From positions 248,001 through 312,000 of the forward strand of contig NZ_NFJQ01000002.1 of assembly GCF_002159945.1 (NCBI RefSeq): a stretch of 64,000 nt of DNA. Reading direction: 5' to 3'. Below the pieces are notes generated by a model that saw only the letters and a program-made list of their open reading frames with translations, made no database searches and was not told the DNA's origin. The translations under genes were made by a program, and so were the position numbers. Below are positions 1-8,322 of this stretch, piece after piece. Origin of the DNA: Cloacibacillus sp. An23 (GTDB lineage: Bacteria; Synergistota; Synergistia; Synergistales; Synergistaceae). Position 1 is the first letter of the stretch, and each line of letters starts with the position of its first letter.

Positions 1-1381
1 CAATAGTTTTTGACATTATGATTGTACCTTGGCTTTTTGGGTTGCATTCTACTAAAATTTCTCTAAACTGCCAATTGGGTTTCTCCAGAGCGAAATCTAT
101 GGCTTCGCCTATAGTTCTGCCACCGTCATATACTCTTTGCTCACTTATTATTTCTTTTAAACGGCTATTGGGAATACTTGCAAAAGAATGATAAGCAGCA
201 GCAACCCTGGCATAATATTCACAGCAGTCCTTCACTTTGACATACGCAGTTTTTCTTTTATTAGCATCTTCAACCCAATCAAACACTTTTTCTTTGGTAA
301 GTTTATTGTAGATATTTGTATAGTATGCGGTGTCTTTTGCCTCCCCTGCACGGATGTCGTCAAGACATTTACGTAAAGTGTCAACTACATATTGTAATTT
401 CCCGTGGCGGTCTTTGTAATGTTTATACAGCGCTGGACTTGTTTTTAATACGTTTTCTGATAGCCTCCACGGCGCTTTCCCGTCAGAGGCTACTATACCA
501 TCTAGTTTTATAGCGTCATCTTCGAGGGAATAGAAGGCTTCATCTGCATCTTTTTTTTGCTCATCTGTAAGATATTTTACGTCAAAACCTCGAAGAGTAT
601 CCCCAGATGCAGCTTTTCCGCCTGTTGATGATGGATTAGAAGACATATTCGTAGCGGCGCTATTATTTTGAGTATTTTGCTGAGGTGTTTCTGCAAAAGA
701 GCGCCCCATTTCTTGCAGACGCAACTTAGCAATATCAGAACAATTTTTACCCCAATCAATAAAATTTGCATTGATTACCATTTCGTAGAATGTTGCAGCC
801 GCACCAAGCCTTTGTTCATCAGGTAAATCGAATACAAATGGACAATAATCTCTTCCATGAGTTAATGTCTCAGCTACGATAAATGCTGCAAGGAGATTTC
901 CTTTTTGAGCCATCTCATATAGTACATTAAAATCGTTGACGCTTCCTCCATACGGGCCATGCATTTTACAGTAATAATAAAGCACTGTGCCTTCTTCAGA
1001 ACCAAGTTGACTTGCCTTTAAAAAACATTGCATAGGTGTATCTGGCCTGGATACAACAGCCCATTTTGCTTTCCCGTATAGTATCCATGCGTTTGGGTCT
1101 TTGGAATTTTGCTGTACATATGCTTCTATCATTAACATATCCTTACCTGTCAAACGTTTCCCATAGTCGCTTTCTATATAAATATTTTTTAATTCTTCAA
1201 AACTTGGCAACTTTTGTGAATTGTTCAGGTTATTCATCAAAACTGATGGCAATTCATTGACTAAATTCTGTGGCACAGGTATGCCTTGTGGAGCTGGAAA
1301 TGCGTTGGCTGTTGATACATATACGCATATTACAACTAATGCTAGTGTCGATATAATTAACAATAGTGATTTTTTGTTCAT
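1..1381 (-). CDS. Exported Sel1/TPR-like protein, partial (3' end outside window)
   Basis: An open frame of 460 codons runs from an ATG at 1381 off the left edge of the window. The start follows an AGGAGA ribosome-binding site. The N-terminus MNKKSLLLIISTLALVVICV is a typical signal peptide, with likely cleavage after an A-N-A motif near residue 27, so the protein is probably exported. Residues about 90-180 hold helical repeats of Sel1/TPR type (for example WILYGKAKWA followed by CFLKASQLGS). A Ser/Asn/Thr-rich linker follows (about residues 235-262), then a Lys/Glu-rich helical domain that I do not recognise. It starts 44 bp after the GHKL ATPase gene on the same strand, so the two are probably co-transcribed. 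Function unknown. Confidence 0.8.
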   Translation of the reverse strand, partial: MNKKSLLLIISTLALVVICVYVSTANAFPAPQGIPVPQNLVNELPSVLMNNLNNSQKLPSFEELKNIYIESDYGKRLTGKDMLMIEAYVQQNSKDPNAWILYGKAKWAVVSRPDTPMQCFLKASQLGSEEGTVLYYYCKMHGPYGGSVNDFNVLYEMAQKGNLLAAFIVAETLTHGRDYCPFVFDLPDEQRLGAAATFYEMVINANFIDWGKNCSDIAKLRLQEMGRSFAETPQQNTQNNSAATNMSSNPSSTGGKAASGDTLRGFDVKYLTDEQKKDADEAFYSLEDDAIKLDGIVASDGKAPWRLSENVLKTSPALYKHYKDRHGKLQYVVDTLRKCLDDIRAGEAKDTAYYTNIYNKLTKEKVFDWVEDANKRKTAYVKVKDCCEYYARVAAAYHSFASIPNSRLKEIISEQRVYDGGRTIGEAIDFALEKPNWQFREILVECNPKSQGTIIMSKTI

Positions 1382-1425
1382 CCGTTCTATCTCCTGATAT
1401 AATGTTTTTTCTATTATTTATACCT

Positions 1426-3216
1426 TTAGTAACACTCTTTCATTGTGCGTGGTCTAAACTCTATTCCAAGTTTTTCTTTTAAGTATGTTTTCAAAACAAA
1501 TACTTCAATTTTTCGTGGTAATGTTTCATTATCCAAAAAATAACGTGTATGGTCTAGCCTATTATCTTCAGATGGCTTAACAACACGAAGGATGCGTTTT
1601 TTAGCGTTATCCTGAGTAATATCTAGCACTTCATCTCCATCATGTAGGGTATCGTCACTCTTTTTCTTTGCTAAATCCCAACAAATAATACTATTCAATT
1701 TCTCAAAAGAATGATTAAACCTTTTATCAAGGAGGTTTTTAAATTCGACATATGATTTATAACATTCTTTTAATGGCTTATTTAAATCTGCATTGTCTAC
1801 TACGATAGCATCAATACCAGATTTTGTATCGTAATCAAGAATGGTAAAAGGGAATAAGTTTGGCTCTATTTGAGATAACTGCATAAACAATGTGTAGACA
1901 CCAATCTCTTGCCTTGGCTCGACAAGCCTTATTCCTTTATAATCTGCTATCTTTGACTTATCGATATATTTTGTCCTTCTGTCAAAATCACGAATTTCTT
2001 TTTCTGTTGTATATATGGCGTTTATTTCTGTGTCAAGCATATCTAGGTCAGGTAAGGCAGTTTCGTGATATACCTTATCGTATATTTCCCACGCTTTTTC
2101 GCGCAGTGCTTCTAAAATATACGATTCGGTATTTTCAATAGACCCTCTATTAGCAGTTAATTTTAATGCCTGGCAATTTATAAAAGCATGAAATTTAGTA
2201 AACTCAGAGCCTTTTTCAACTATCCATTCATTTTTTCTTTGTACAGGGATGTAATCTTTGCAAATCCAAAGACCATATCTCTCCTGCACTGTATATGCAC
2301 CTGGTTTGGGCCTTAGTTTTTTACGCCTTATCATAGGGTTGTATTTGTATTTAACATTGTTTCCTTCTATATAAAAAACAGCTTGTATTGCAATATGCCC
2401 AGCTTGTCCATTCAGATAATCATTAACAACAATGACTTTTTTACAATAATGTTTTGCTGCATCCAGTGTATAGCTTTTTAATAAACTTTTGCTATTAGTA
2501 CTTTCAGGCGGAAAGACATGTCCAAATTCAATAACATCATATCCTGATTTTCTAGCATCCCAATCAATTCCTTTTAACTCTAGTTTAACGTCCTTATTTG
2601 TTAAAATTCCCAGTTCTTTTTCAATAGACCCCATTTTAGTGAACCATAATATGTAATCCCGAAGTCTATCATGTGTAAATTTATCAGCTTTATTTCCATT
2701 GTACCCTTTGATGATAATTTTTGTATAGTGTTCACTACTGGCTGTTATTTCTTCTGTAACTGTAACTTTCGGGATATTACCATCATATAATTCTCTACGT
2801 GGGTTGGACAAGGTTGCCCTATATATTTTATTTGTATCAGATGTTTGTTTTAATGTTTCTATTTCTATATTGTCACTATTAAAATATATTTTTGTCCCAT
2901 GCCCCTTTTCTCCTATAAAGGCGCAACTATGTGGATTTTTATCCTTCTCATGTTTTCGTGTCGAATTACCTAAATCAAAAAATGATTGTAAATCATCAAA
3001 ATCCATACCAGAGCCGTTATCTTCTATAATAATCTTAAACACATCATCGCCATGTTCTCTTATAACATCAAAACCAAGTTTGATGCGGTCTGCTCCAGCG
3101 TCAAAGGCATTACTAATTGCCTCACGCACCAAATCCAAGGGGTTTGCAAAATCAAGAGCTATTTCAATAAATTCTTGTGATGGTTTTACAGTTGGTATCA
3201 AGGTATGTTCTTCCAT
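1426..3216 (-). CDS. GHKL-fold (MutL/Hsp90-like) ATPase of unknown function
   Basis: 596 aa; ATG at 3216 preceded by AAGGAG. The Bergerat ATP-binding fold is clear in the first 110 residues: N-box REAISNAFDAGAD with E32 and N36, G1 box DNGSGM (D66-M71), and glycine-rich lid GEKGHGTKIYF (102-112). The remaining about 480 residues probably include an S5-like transducer domain and a charged C-terminal region, but no nuclease or kinase motif was recognised. This places it among stand-alone GHKL ATPases (MutL, Hsp90, MORC-like) rather than histidine kinases. It is encoded on a mobile element, divergent from an XRE regulator and upstream of an exported protein, which fits accessory or defence cargo, but the role is not established. 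No residue of the ATP site appears to be missing. Confidence 0.85.
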   Translation of the reverse strand: MEEHTLIPTVKPSQEFIEIALDFANPLDLVREAISNAFDAGADRIKLGFDVIREHGDDVFKIIIEDNGSGMDFDDLQSFFDLGNSTRKHEKDKNPHSCAFIGEKGHGTKIYFNSDNIEIETLKQTSDTNKIYRATLSNPRRELYDGNIPKVTVTEEITASSEHYTKIIIKGYNGNKADKFTHDRLRDYILWFTKMGSIEKELGILTNKDVKLELKGIDWDARKSGYDVIEFGHVFPPESTNSKSLLKSYTLDAAKHYCKKVIVVNDYLNGQAGHIAIQAVFYIEGNNVKYKYNPMIRRKKLRPKPGAYTVQERYGLWICKDYIPVQRKNEWIVEKGSEFTKFHAFINCQALKLTANRGSIENTESYILEALREKAWEIYDKVYHETALPDLDMLDTEINAIYTTEKEIRDFDRRTKYIDKSKIADYKGIRLVEPRQEIGVYTLFMQLSQIEPNLFPFTILDYDTKSGIDAIVVDNADLNKPLKECYKSYVEFKNLLDKRFNHSFEKLNSIICWDLAKKKSDDTLHDGDEVLDITQDNAKKRILRVVKPSEDNRLDHTRYFLDNETLPRKIEVFVLKTYLKEKLGIEFRPRTMKECY

Positions 3217-3271
3217 TAGCTATTTCTCCTTAGATTAAATTTGTAGATAGCATTCCCCAATAATTAATTGT

Positions 3272-3300
3272 ATTATATACATCTATTTCTTGGATATCAA
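3272..3300 (-). promoter_or_regulatory. Promoter of the GHKL ATPase operon
   Basis: On the minus strand, TTGATA (3300-3295) and TATAAT (3277-3272) are separated by exactly 17 bp, a near-consensus vegetative promoter 56 bp upstream of the GHKL start codon. It lies in the divergent interval shared with the XRE regulator, so that regulator is the obvious candidate to control it. Confidence 0.7.
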
Positions 3301-3351
3301 TGATTCTCTATAAAACTTTTATTTTTTATCATCTATATGTTGTTTTAGTAT

Positions 3352-3405
3352 AACCACTCAGCCGATACCATCATATATATGAGGTGATTGTATCTATGAG
3401 TGGTT
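3352..3405 (+). promoter_or_regulatory. 54-nt dyad covering the RBS and start of the XRE gene
   Basis: AACCACTCA (3352-3360) pairs with TGAGTGGTT (3397-3405), GATAC (3364-3368) with GTATC (3390-3394), and ATCA (3370-3373) with TGAT (3385-3388): 18 Watson-Crick pairs with two small internal loops and an 11-nt apical loop. The Shine-Dalgarno GAGG sits at the end of the apical loop and runs into the stem, and the TG of the start codon is in the basal stem. It can act as a DNA operator for an autoregulating repressor, as an RNA hairpin that hides the start, or both. Confidence 0.65.
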
Positions 3406-3797
3406 TTGACTACAGGAAGATAGGGGAGAATATCAAGCGGCTTCGAGCCGGAAAAGGACTGACACAGGCTGTATTTGCCGAGCAGCTTGATATTTCTATA
3501 GGCTATCTGTCTGAAATAGAGACAGGCAGACAAATGCCCTCTTCCAAGAAATTGTTTAAGATGATGGAACTATTAGAATGTACTCCTAACGAGATGATTC
3601 TTGGAGACGACCAGCCTAAAGTATATATTAGAGATAAAGACGAAAACTCAATAGACAATCTGGAGGACACTATGAAGTCAGTCATCGAAATGATGAAAAC
3701 AATGTCCCCAGACGAGAAATTTAAAATCTTCACGTATGCACGTGACCTGCATTTTGCAACGGAATATCTGAAATTAAAAAATAGACAAAGAGGCTAA
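3396..3797 (+). CDS. XRE-family (Cro/CI-type HTH) transcriptional regulator
   Basis: 133 aa from ATG 3396, chosen because GAGGTGA (3381-3387) sits 8 nt upstream; an in-frame GTG at 3384 overlaps that site. Residues about 5-62 form a canonical five-helix HTH: IGENIKRLRAGKGLTQAVFA, then the recognition helix region ISIGYLSEIETGRQMPS. A charged linker and a helical C-terminus follow, probably for dimerisation. No protease or ligand domain is seen, so it is not a LexA/CI-type self-cleaving repressor. It is divergent from the GHKL operon and convergent with the integrase. The dyad over its own start suggests autoregulation. It probably sets expression of the accessory operon; direct targets are inferred from position only. 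Confidence 0.88.
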   Translation: MSGFDYRKIGENIKRLRAGKGLTQAVFAEQLDISIGYLSEIETGRQMPSSKKLFKMMELLECTPNEMILGDDQPKVYIRDKDENSIDNLEDTMKSVIEMMKTMSPDEKFKIFTYARDLHFATEYLKLKNRQRG

Positions 3798-3816
3798 TTT
3801 TTTAAATTTATAAGTT

Positions 3817-4386
3817 TTATAAGTTCAAGTTGAGATAGACGTTATCTAAATCATCTCTGGTAATTCCGATATAAGACAACGTTATAGACGGGCTGGAATG
3901 ATTCAGCAGCTTTTGAATAATAGTAATATCCATGCCTTTTTTATAGGCATGGTAACCGAAAGTCTTTCTCATAGTGTGAGTTCCGATAGAATCCTTTTCA
4001 AGTCCTGCATGAGCCGCAGCTTCATTTAATATTCTCCATGCCTGAATACGAGAAATGGCCTTTTTCCCCTTACGGGACTGGAAAAGGTAATCAGAACCGG
4101 TATCATCATTCAATTCGCCAAGATATTCTTTGATAGCTTTAGCAGCCGTATCACTGATAGGGAAGTCCTTAGTCTTCCCCGTCTTCTGTTCAATAAGATG
4201 AATCCTATCTTTTAATTTGCCTTTATCAGCAACGTCATCAATTTTGAGGTTGAGCAAATCTGACACTCTAAGGCCGGAGTTGATGCCCAACACGAACAAA
4301 CAATAGTCACGAAGATTTTTGCCTTTGAGATACTTCTTCATTTTTTCGAGTTTTTTCATGTCCCTGATAGGCTCAACTAATTCCAT
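3817..4386 (-). CDS. Minimal tyrosine recombinase/integrase
   Basis: 189 aa; ATG at 4386 with GGAGG upstream. All catalytic residues of a tyrosine recombinase are visible: R40 (NSGLRVSDLL), K71 (KTGKTKDFPI), H137 and R140 (THTMRKTFGYHAY), H163 (LLNHSS) and nucleophile Y172 (LSYIGI). The protein is only the catalytic domain plus a short N-terminal helix; the usual arm-binding and most of the core-binding domain are absent. Similar short integrases are known in Firmicutes phages and elements. It should catalyse integration or excision of the surrounding AT-rich element, probably with the AlpA/Xis-like protein at 8323-8565. It converges on the XRE gene with a 19-bp gap. Confidence 0.92.
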   Translation of the reverse strand: MELVEPIRDMKKLEKMKKYLKGKNLRDYCLFVLGINSGLRVSDLLNLKIDDVADKGKLKDRIHLIEQKTGKTKDFPISDTAAKAIKEYLGELNDDTGSDYLFQSRKGKKAISRIQAWRILNEAAAHAGLEKDSIGTHTMRKTFGYHAYKKGMDITIIQKLLNHSSPSITLSYIGITRDDLDNVYLNLNL

Positions 4387-4419
4387 TCAGCAACCTCCAT
4401 GTATTTAACAAACAATGAT

Positions 4420-4444
4420 ATTATAGCATATTATGTTACATAAT
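4420..4444 (-). promoter_or_regulatory. Integrase promoter with overlapping palindrome
   Basis: On the minus strand an extended -10 element (TG-C-TATAAT; hexamer 4425-4420) lies 34 bp upstream of the integrase start. Immediately upstream is the palindrome ATTATG-TTA-CATAAT (4430-4444), which would lie between -35 and -10. A repressor binding there would block integrase transcription. The -35 match is poor, so this is a moderate call. Confidence 0.5.
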
Positions 4445-4524
4445 AGAAGGGCGAATTTTTTATAGGAAATAAGAAAAAGGCCATAGGCCTAGGCTATAAC
4501 TAGATTTATGGCTATTTTGTATAT

Positions 4525-4547
4525 GTAACACAATAAGATTGTGTTAC
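4525..4547. repeat. Perfect 10-bp inverted repeat
   Basis: GTAACACAAT (4525-4534) and ATTGTGTTAC (4538-4547) are a perfect inverted repeat around a 3-bp centre. The GTTAC core recurs in the smaller palindrome at 4430-4444. It may be a repressor or recombinase binding site; the 3-bp spacer is shorter than the 6-8 bp overlap expected between recombinase core arms, so an operator is the better guess. Confidence 0.6.
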
Positions 4548-5006
4548 TTTGAAAAATTTTCATGAAAAATATTTTTTTAGAAAATTAAGATGATACGAAA
4601 GAGGGGCAATTGGGATAAATTGAACTATATTATACATTATTTTCATTTTATAAACTTTATGCTATTATTGATGTGTGTTCGAGGAACGCAAAGCATGTGT
4701 TTTTCAAGCATAAATTGATATTGAAAGCGGTGAATGTTTTTGTATGGTTTTTATAGGCGATTGTATTGGTAACTAGTCATTACCGTATTAGTAATAATAC
4801 AGTACGTACTATGTGATTATAGATTACATTGTAATATTAGCTAGTATGAATAAAATCAGTGATATTCTAAAAAAATAGTTAATTTTATAATGCGGTTTTT
4901 TTGCTAAAGTATATTAAAGTTATTTAAGGTATTTATATATATAAAAAGCGAATATGCTTTATATATATAAAAGTGTGGAATAATAGTCGATTGTTCCGCG
5001 CGGCGA
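4548..5006. other. AT-rich non-coding stretch, candidate replication origin
   Basis: No convincing gene lies between the integrase and the replication gene. The stretch is very AT-rich and holds several symmetric elements: GGTAA-N7-TTACC (4768-4784), GTATTA-GTAA-TAATAC (4785-4800), and two 15-bp direct copies of TTTATATATATAAAA (4932-4946 and 4958-4972) 26 bp apart, just upstream of the presumed initiator gene. Iteron-like repeats and AT-rich unwinding DNA next to an initiator gene are typical of plasmid or element origins. The assignment is by position and composition. Confidence 0.4.
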
Positions 5007-6389
5007 ATGGAAAGGATGAATAAAAACATGAAAGTAATGTACAATCCTCAATCTATCTTTCAAAAATTACCTCTTGAAGCACAAATCTTTCATTTTGATG
5101 GGAATGATGATTATTTAAAAGTGCAGATAGCTTTAGAAAAAGAAGAAAATAGAAAAGGGTGGTTAAATGCAATTGAAAGAACAAAACAAGATGTGGAAAA
5201 CTTTATTTCTGTGCTTAATAAATCTAATAATATCATGAATAGTAACTTACTACAATATATATATAATCAAGAATTTATGCGATTAGCACAATTTCCGTCT
5301 ATCGATACTCTTTTATTGTGTTTTAATTGCTCACAAGAGAAATTTAATGCAAATTATATAAAATTAGTCATAGAGAGAGAATATGAACTATCGCTTAATA
5401 TTATAAGACAACAATATCCAGTATTATTTGAACAATATGAAAATATATTGTTTCCTAAAATATATGAAATCCTTCGACCTACTGAAATTAGTGGAATATC
5501 AATTGATAATACTCAATTAACGAGGGATATTTTTGGGGAAATTCAAGAGTATGAAAATCTTACTTTTCAATCTACTTTAAAAATGAGAAAGTTGATATTA
5601 AATATAGATGGAAAAATATTTTTAAAAAAGAATATTCAAAGAACAAAAGATGAATTAATGCTTGACTTATGTGTTTATAATGCAATTAATAGCCTGTATT
5701 ATAACAATAAAACACAATATGTGACAATAAAACAAATAAAGAATTTGCTATACGGAGATGATTCGCGTGTTTCAAAAAAACAGGAACAAGTTATAAAATC
5801 TAGTATTGATTTTCTGAATAATATCTCTTTAGAAATATCGTTTAATAACGTCAATAAATATATAGATGTTATTTTTAATACAAGGAAAGAAAATCTTAAA
5901 AAATTTATAAAAGATTATCTGGGAGATAATTATATATATAAAGGTCTTTTGCTAGATGTGTCTTATACACAATATCGAACAAATAATGGGAAAACTAGTA
6001 TGGCAATAAAGATTGAATCTCCTGTTGTGCCTTATGCATTTGCTCTGGCTCTAAAACAGATTATACATGTTCCATCTTGCATATTAAAGAAGGTCAATGA
6101 AGATTATGAAAGAATTGATGAATTAATTATGTTAAGTTCAATATATTTGTGCTCATTTACCAAGGCAAAGAAAATTGGTTACAGTGCTGTGAACAAAAAA
6201 CGTATATTGCGTTTGGATACATTGTTTGAGAAGCTAAATTTGACAGATGTCAGTAATCAGAATATCAGGAATGTAAGGAGTAAATTATATAAACATATAG
6301 GGTATGTTTTTGACAAATTGAAAGAGTATAAAATTATCAAGTCGTTTACCTATGAAAAACAACATAGAAAAATTTATTTTGAATCATAA
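5007..6389 (+). CDS. Probable replication initiator-like protein
   Basis: 460 aa from ATG 5007; ATG 5016 or ATG 5028 (10 nt after AAAGGA) may be the true start. I do not recognise a named family. The protein is Lys/Asn/Ile-rich in keeping with the AT-rich DNA. The C-terminal part (about residues 380-460) is helical and basic with a pattern resembling winged-helix DNA-binding domains of plasmid and phage initiators. It ends 16 bp before a primase-helicase gene, and is preceded by repeat-rich AT DNA. A role in origin recognition or helicase loading is inferred from this context alone. No HUH or relaxase catalytic motif was seen. Confidence 0.55.
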   Translation: MERMNKNMKVMYNPQSIFQKLPLEAQIFHFDGNDDYLKVQIALEKEENRKGWLNAIERTKQDVENFISVLNKSNNIMNSNLLQYIYNQEFMRLAQFPSIDTLLLCFNCSQEKFNANYIKLVIEREYELSLNIIRQQYPVLFEQYENILFPKIYEILRPTEISGISIDNTQLTRDIFGEIQEYENLTFQSTLKMRKLILNIDGKIFLKKNIQRTKDELMLDLCVYNAINSLYYNNKTQYVTIKQIKNLLYGDDSRVSKKQEQVIKSSIDFLNNISLEISFNNVNKYIDVIFNTRKENLKKFIKDYLGDNYIYKGLLLDVSYTQYRTNNGKTSMAIKIESPVVPYAFALALKQIIHVPSCILKKVNEDYERIDELIMLSSIYLCSFTKAKKIGYSAVNKKRILRLDTLFEKLNLTDVSNQNIRNVRSKLYKHIGYVFDKLKEYKIIKSFTYEKQHRKIYFES

Positions 6390-6405
6390 TATGGAGGTTT
6401 CAATA

Positions 6406-8253
6406 ATGTATGATATGAATAAAATTCCAGAAGACTTAAAGAGTATAAATCAGTGGATAGCCTTTAATGGTAAAGTCCCTGTCGATGCTAAGACTGGCAC
6501 AGCAATAGATGCAACAGATGAGCAGCACTGGCTTACTTTTGAGCAAGTTACAGAGGCTACAAAAGATACAGAATACAATATTGGTTTAGTTACAGGTGGT
6601 ACGTGTAATTTGGCAGTCGTTGATATTGATAAATGTATTGATGAAAGTGGAAATTTATCAGACATGGCACAGGACTGCATTGCAACAATTAATAGCTACA
6701 CTGAATATTCAAAAAGTGGAAATGGAGTACATATATATTTTTGGGGGACCTTACCAAATACATTTCGGAATAGATATAATGGCTTGGAGTTTTATTGGCG
6801 AGACAGGGCAATTATTGTCACTGGTAATGCCATTCCACAAACTCCGAGCACCGTTTTTGCCAGAGAAAAAGAAGCAATAATTATGCATTATAAATATATG
6901 CCTGGACATGCAGATGAATTAGGTAACGCCTTGAAAAAATTATTGCGTGATGAGGTATTTAACAGTCTCGCATCTATGCCGGTAAATCCTACTGAAGATA
7001 ATCCCAATGACGAAACAAATAATAGTAGTGTAGACCTGCGCCTGTGTAACTGTATCGCACAATATACAAAAGACCAAGAGGTAATTAAGAAAATATTATT
7101 TGACTTTACAAGTCGTTGTCGGAGTAAATGGTATGACAATAAGACATATTTAGATAGAACTATCGATTTAGCCTTGAATAAATTTATGGATAAAAAAGAT
7201 TCTCAAGAAAATTATAACAATATAGTAGACTGCTATGATTTGGATAGCGATAACTATTATTTAGAGAATAAGTATTTAAAAGATATTACAGAAAATGAAT
7301 TATCCTCTCATGGCAATACTGGATTTGATAACTTTGATGAGGTTACTGGTGGATTATTTGCCGGAGCATATATTGTAGCTGGAACATCTAGTGTAGGTAA
7401 AACAACATTTTGTCTGCAAATGGCGAATCAATTAGCAGAACAAAAGAAACATGTTTTATTTTTTAGTATAGAACAAACAAAAGAAGAAATGCTTTCAAAA
7501 AGTCTAACATATCTCTATTATAAAAATCTAACAGGTGGCGGAAATAGGTTAATATGTGCTAGGGACTTTCGTTATGGCAAATATGAAGCAATACGAGACC
7601 AATATATAGAAGAATATAAAGATAAAATTGCTCCATATATGAGAGTGGTATCATGTAATTTTAAAACAAAAATACATGATATTTCAGAGTATATCAAACT
7701 ACATATAGATACAATAAAAACAAAGCCTATTGTATTTATAGATTATTTACAAGTCATACGTACCGCTGAACATCATCGAGAAGAACGCCTTGTAGTGAAT
7801 CAAGTAATGGAAGAAATTAGGGAAATGGCGAAAATGTTTCGCATCCCTATAATTGTTATAAGTAGTGTCAATCGAAGCAGTTATTACCGCCCACTTGACG
7901 CAACTTCGCCGAAAGAATCTGGGCAGGTAGAGTTTACTGCTGATTGTGTTTTAGGTTTAGAATTAAATGTCTTTTACGATGAAGAATATAAGAAATTGAA
8001 AAGTGACGATGACAAATTAGCAGAGATTTCTAAAGCTGAAAATCATACGCCTAGATATGTAAACCTACGCGCTATGAAAAATCGCTTCGGTGATAAAAAT
8101 TTCACATGTAAATTTTGTTATTATCCGCAAGAAGAGCGATTTATGCCGTTAATTGAAGGTATGAAGAAAAACTATGAAGATAGGAAATCTAAAAAGGTAA
8201 AACCTAATGTTGATAAGATGACGGAAAGAGAAATATTTGATTTAACTCTTTAA
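6406..8253 (+). CDS. AEP-type primase fused to DnaB-like (SF4) helicase
   Basis: 615 aa from ATG 6406, chosen because GGAGG at 6393-6397 precedes it; the frame stays open up to ATG 6352 inside the preceding gene. The N-terminal half matches archaeo-eukaryotic primase/prim-pol proteins: metal-binding D73-x-D75 in LAVVDIDKC, SKSGNGVHIYF with H109, and the conserved AIIVTGN strand (135-141). The C-terminal half is a RecA-fold DnaB-type helicase: Walker A GTSSVGKTT (326-334) and Walker B PIVFIDYLQV with D446, followed by ISSVNRSSYY resembling the DnaB H4 motif. It should prime and unwind DNA for element replication. The gene follows the presumed initiator by 16 bp and ends before a strong terminator. 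Confidence 0.85.
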   Translation: MYDMNKIPEDLKSINQWIAFNGKVPVDAKTGTAIDATDEQHWLTFEQVTEATKDTEYNIGLVTGGTCNLAVVDIDKCIDESGNLSDMAQDCIATINSYTEYSKSGNGVHIYFWGTLPNTFRNRYNGLEFYWRDRAIIVTGNAIPQTPSTVFAREKEAIIMHYKYMPGHADELGNALKKLLRDEVFNSLASMPVNPTEDNPNDETNNSSVDLRLCNCIAQYTKDQEVIKKILFDFTSRCRSKWYDNKTYLDRTIDLALNKFMDKKDSQENYNNIVDCYDLDSDNYYLENKYLKDITENELSSHGNTGFDNFDEVTGGLFAGAYIVAGTSSVGKTTFCLQMANQLAEQKKHVLFFSIEQTKEEMLSKSLTYLYYKNLTGGGNRLICARDFRYGKYEAIRDQYIEEYKDKIAPYMRVVSCNFKTKIHDISEYIKLHIDTIKTKPIVFIDYLQVIRTAEHHREERLVVNQVMEEIREMAKMFRIPIIVISSVNRSSYYRPLDATSPKESGQVEFTADCVLGLELNVFYDEEYKKLKSDDDKLAEISKAENHTPRYVNLRAMKNRFGDKNFTCKFCYYPQEERFMPLIEGMKKNYEDRKSKKVKPNVDKMTEREIFDLTL

Positions 8254-8274
8254 AAAATTTATCTTATCCAATAG

Positions 8275-8311
8275 AGAAAGTCTGTGTGTTTTTCACACAG
8301 ACTTTCTTTTG
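8275..8311 (+). terminator. Rho-independent terminator of the replication genes
   Basis: A 14-bp perfect stem (8275-8288 with 8294-8307) around a T5 loop, followed by TTTT. It starts 21 bp after the primase-helicase stop codon. Being symmetric with an A-rich left flank, it may also stop the convergent xis transcript. Confidence 0.9.
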
Positions 8312-8322
8312 AGTAGTGCTAC

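Noticed and set aside
3345-3533. 62-codon minus-strand ORF over the XRE gene start
   Set aside because: Shadow of the XRE gene; created in part by the dyad symmetry.
4525-4547. Perfect dyad as the recombination core (attP)
   Set aside because: The central spacer is only 3 bp, shorter than the 6-8 bp overlap used by tyrosine recombinases; kept as an operator-like repeat instead.
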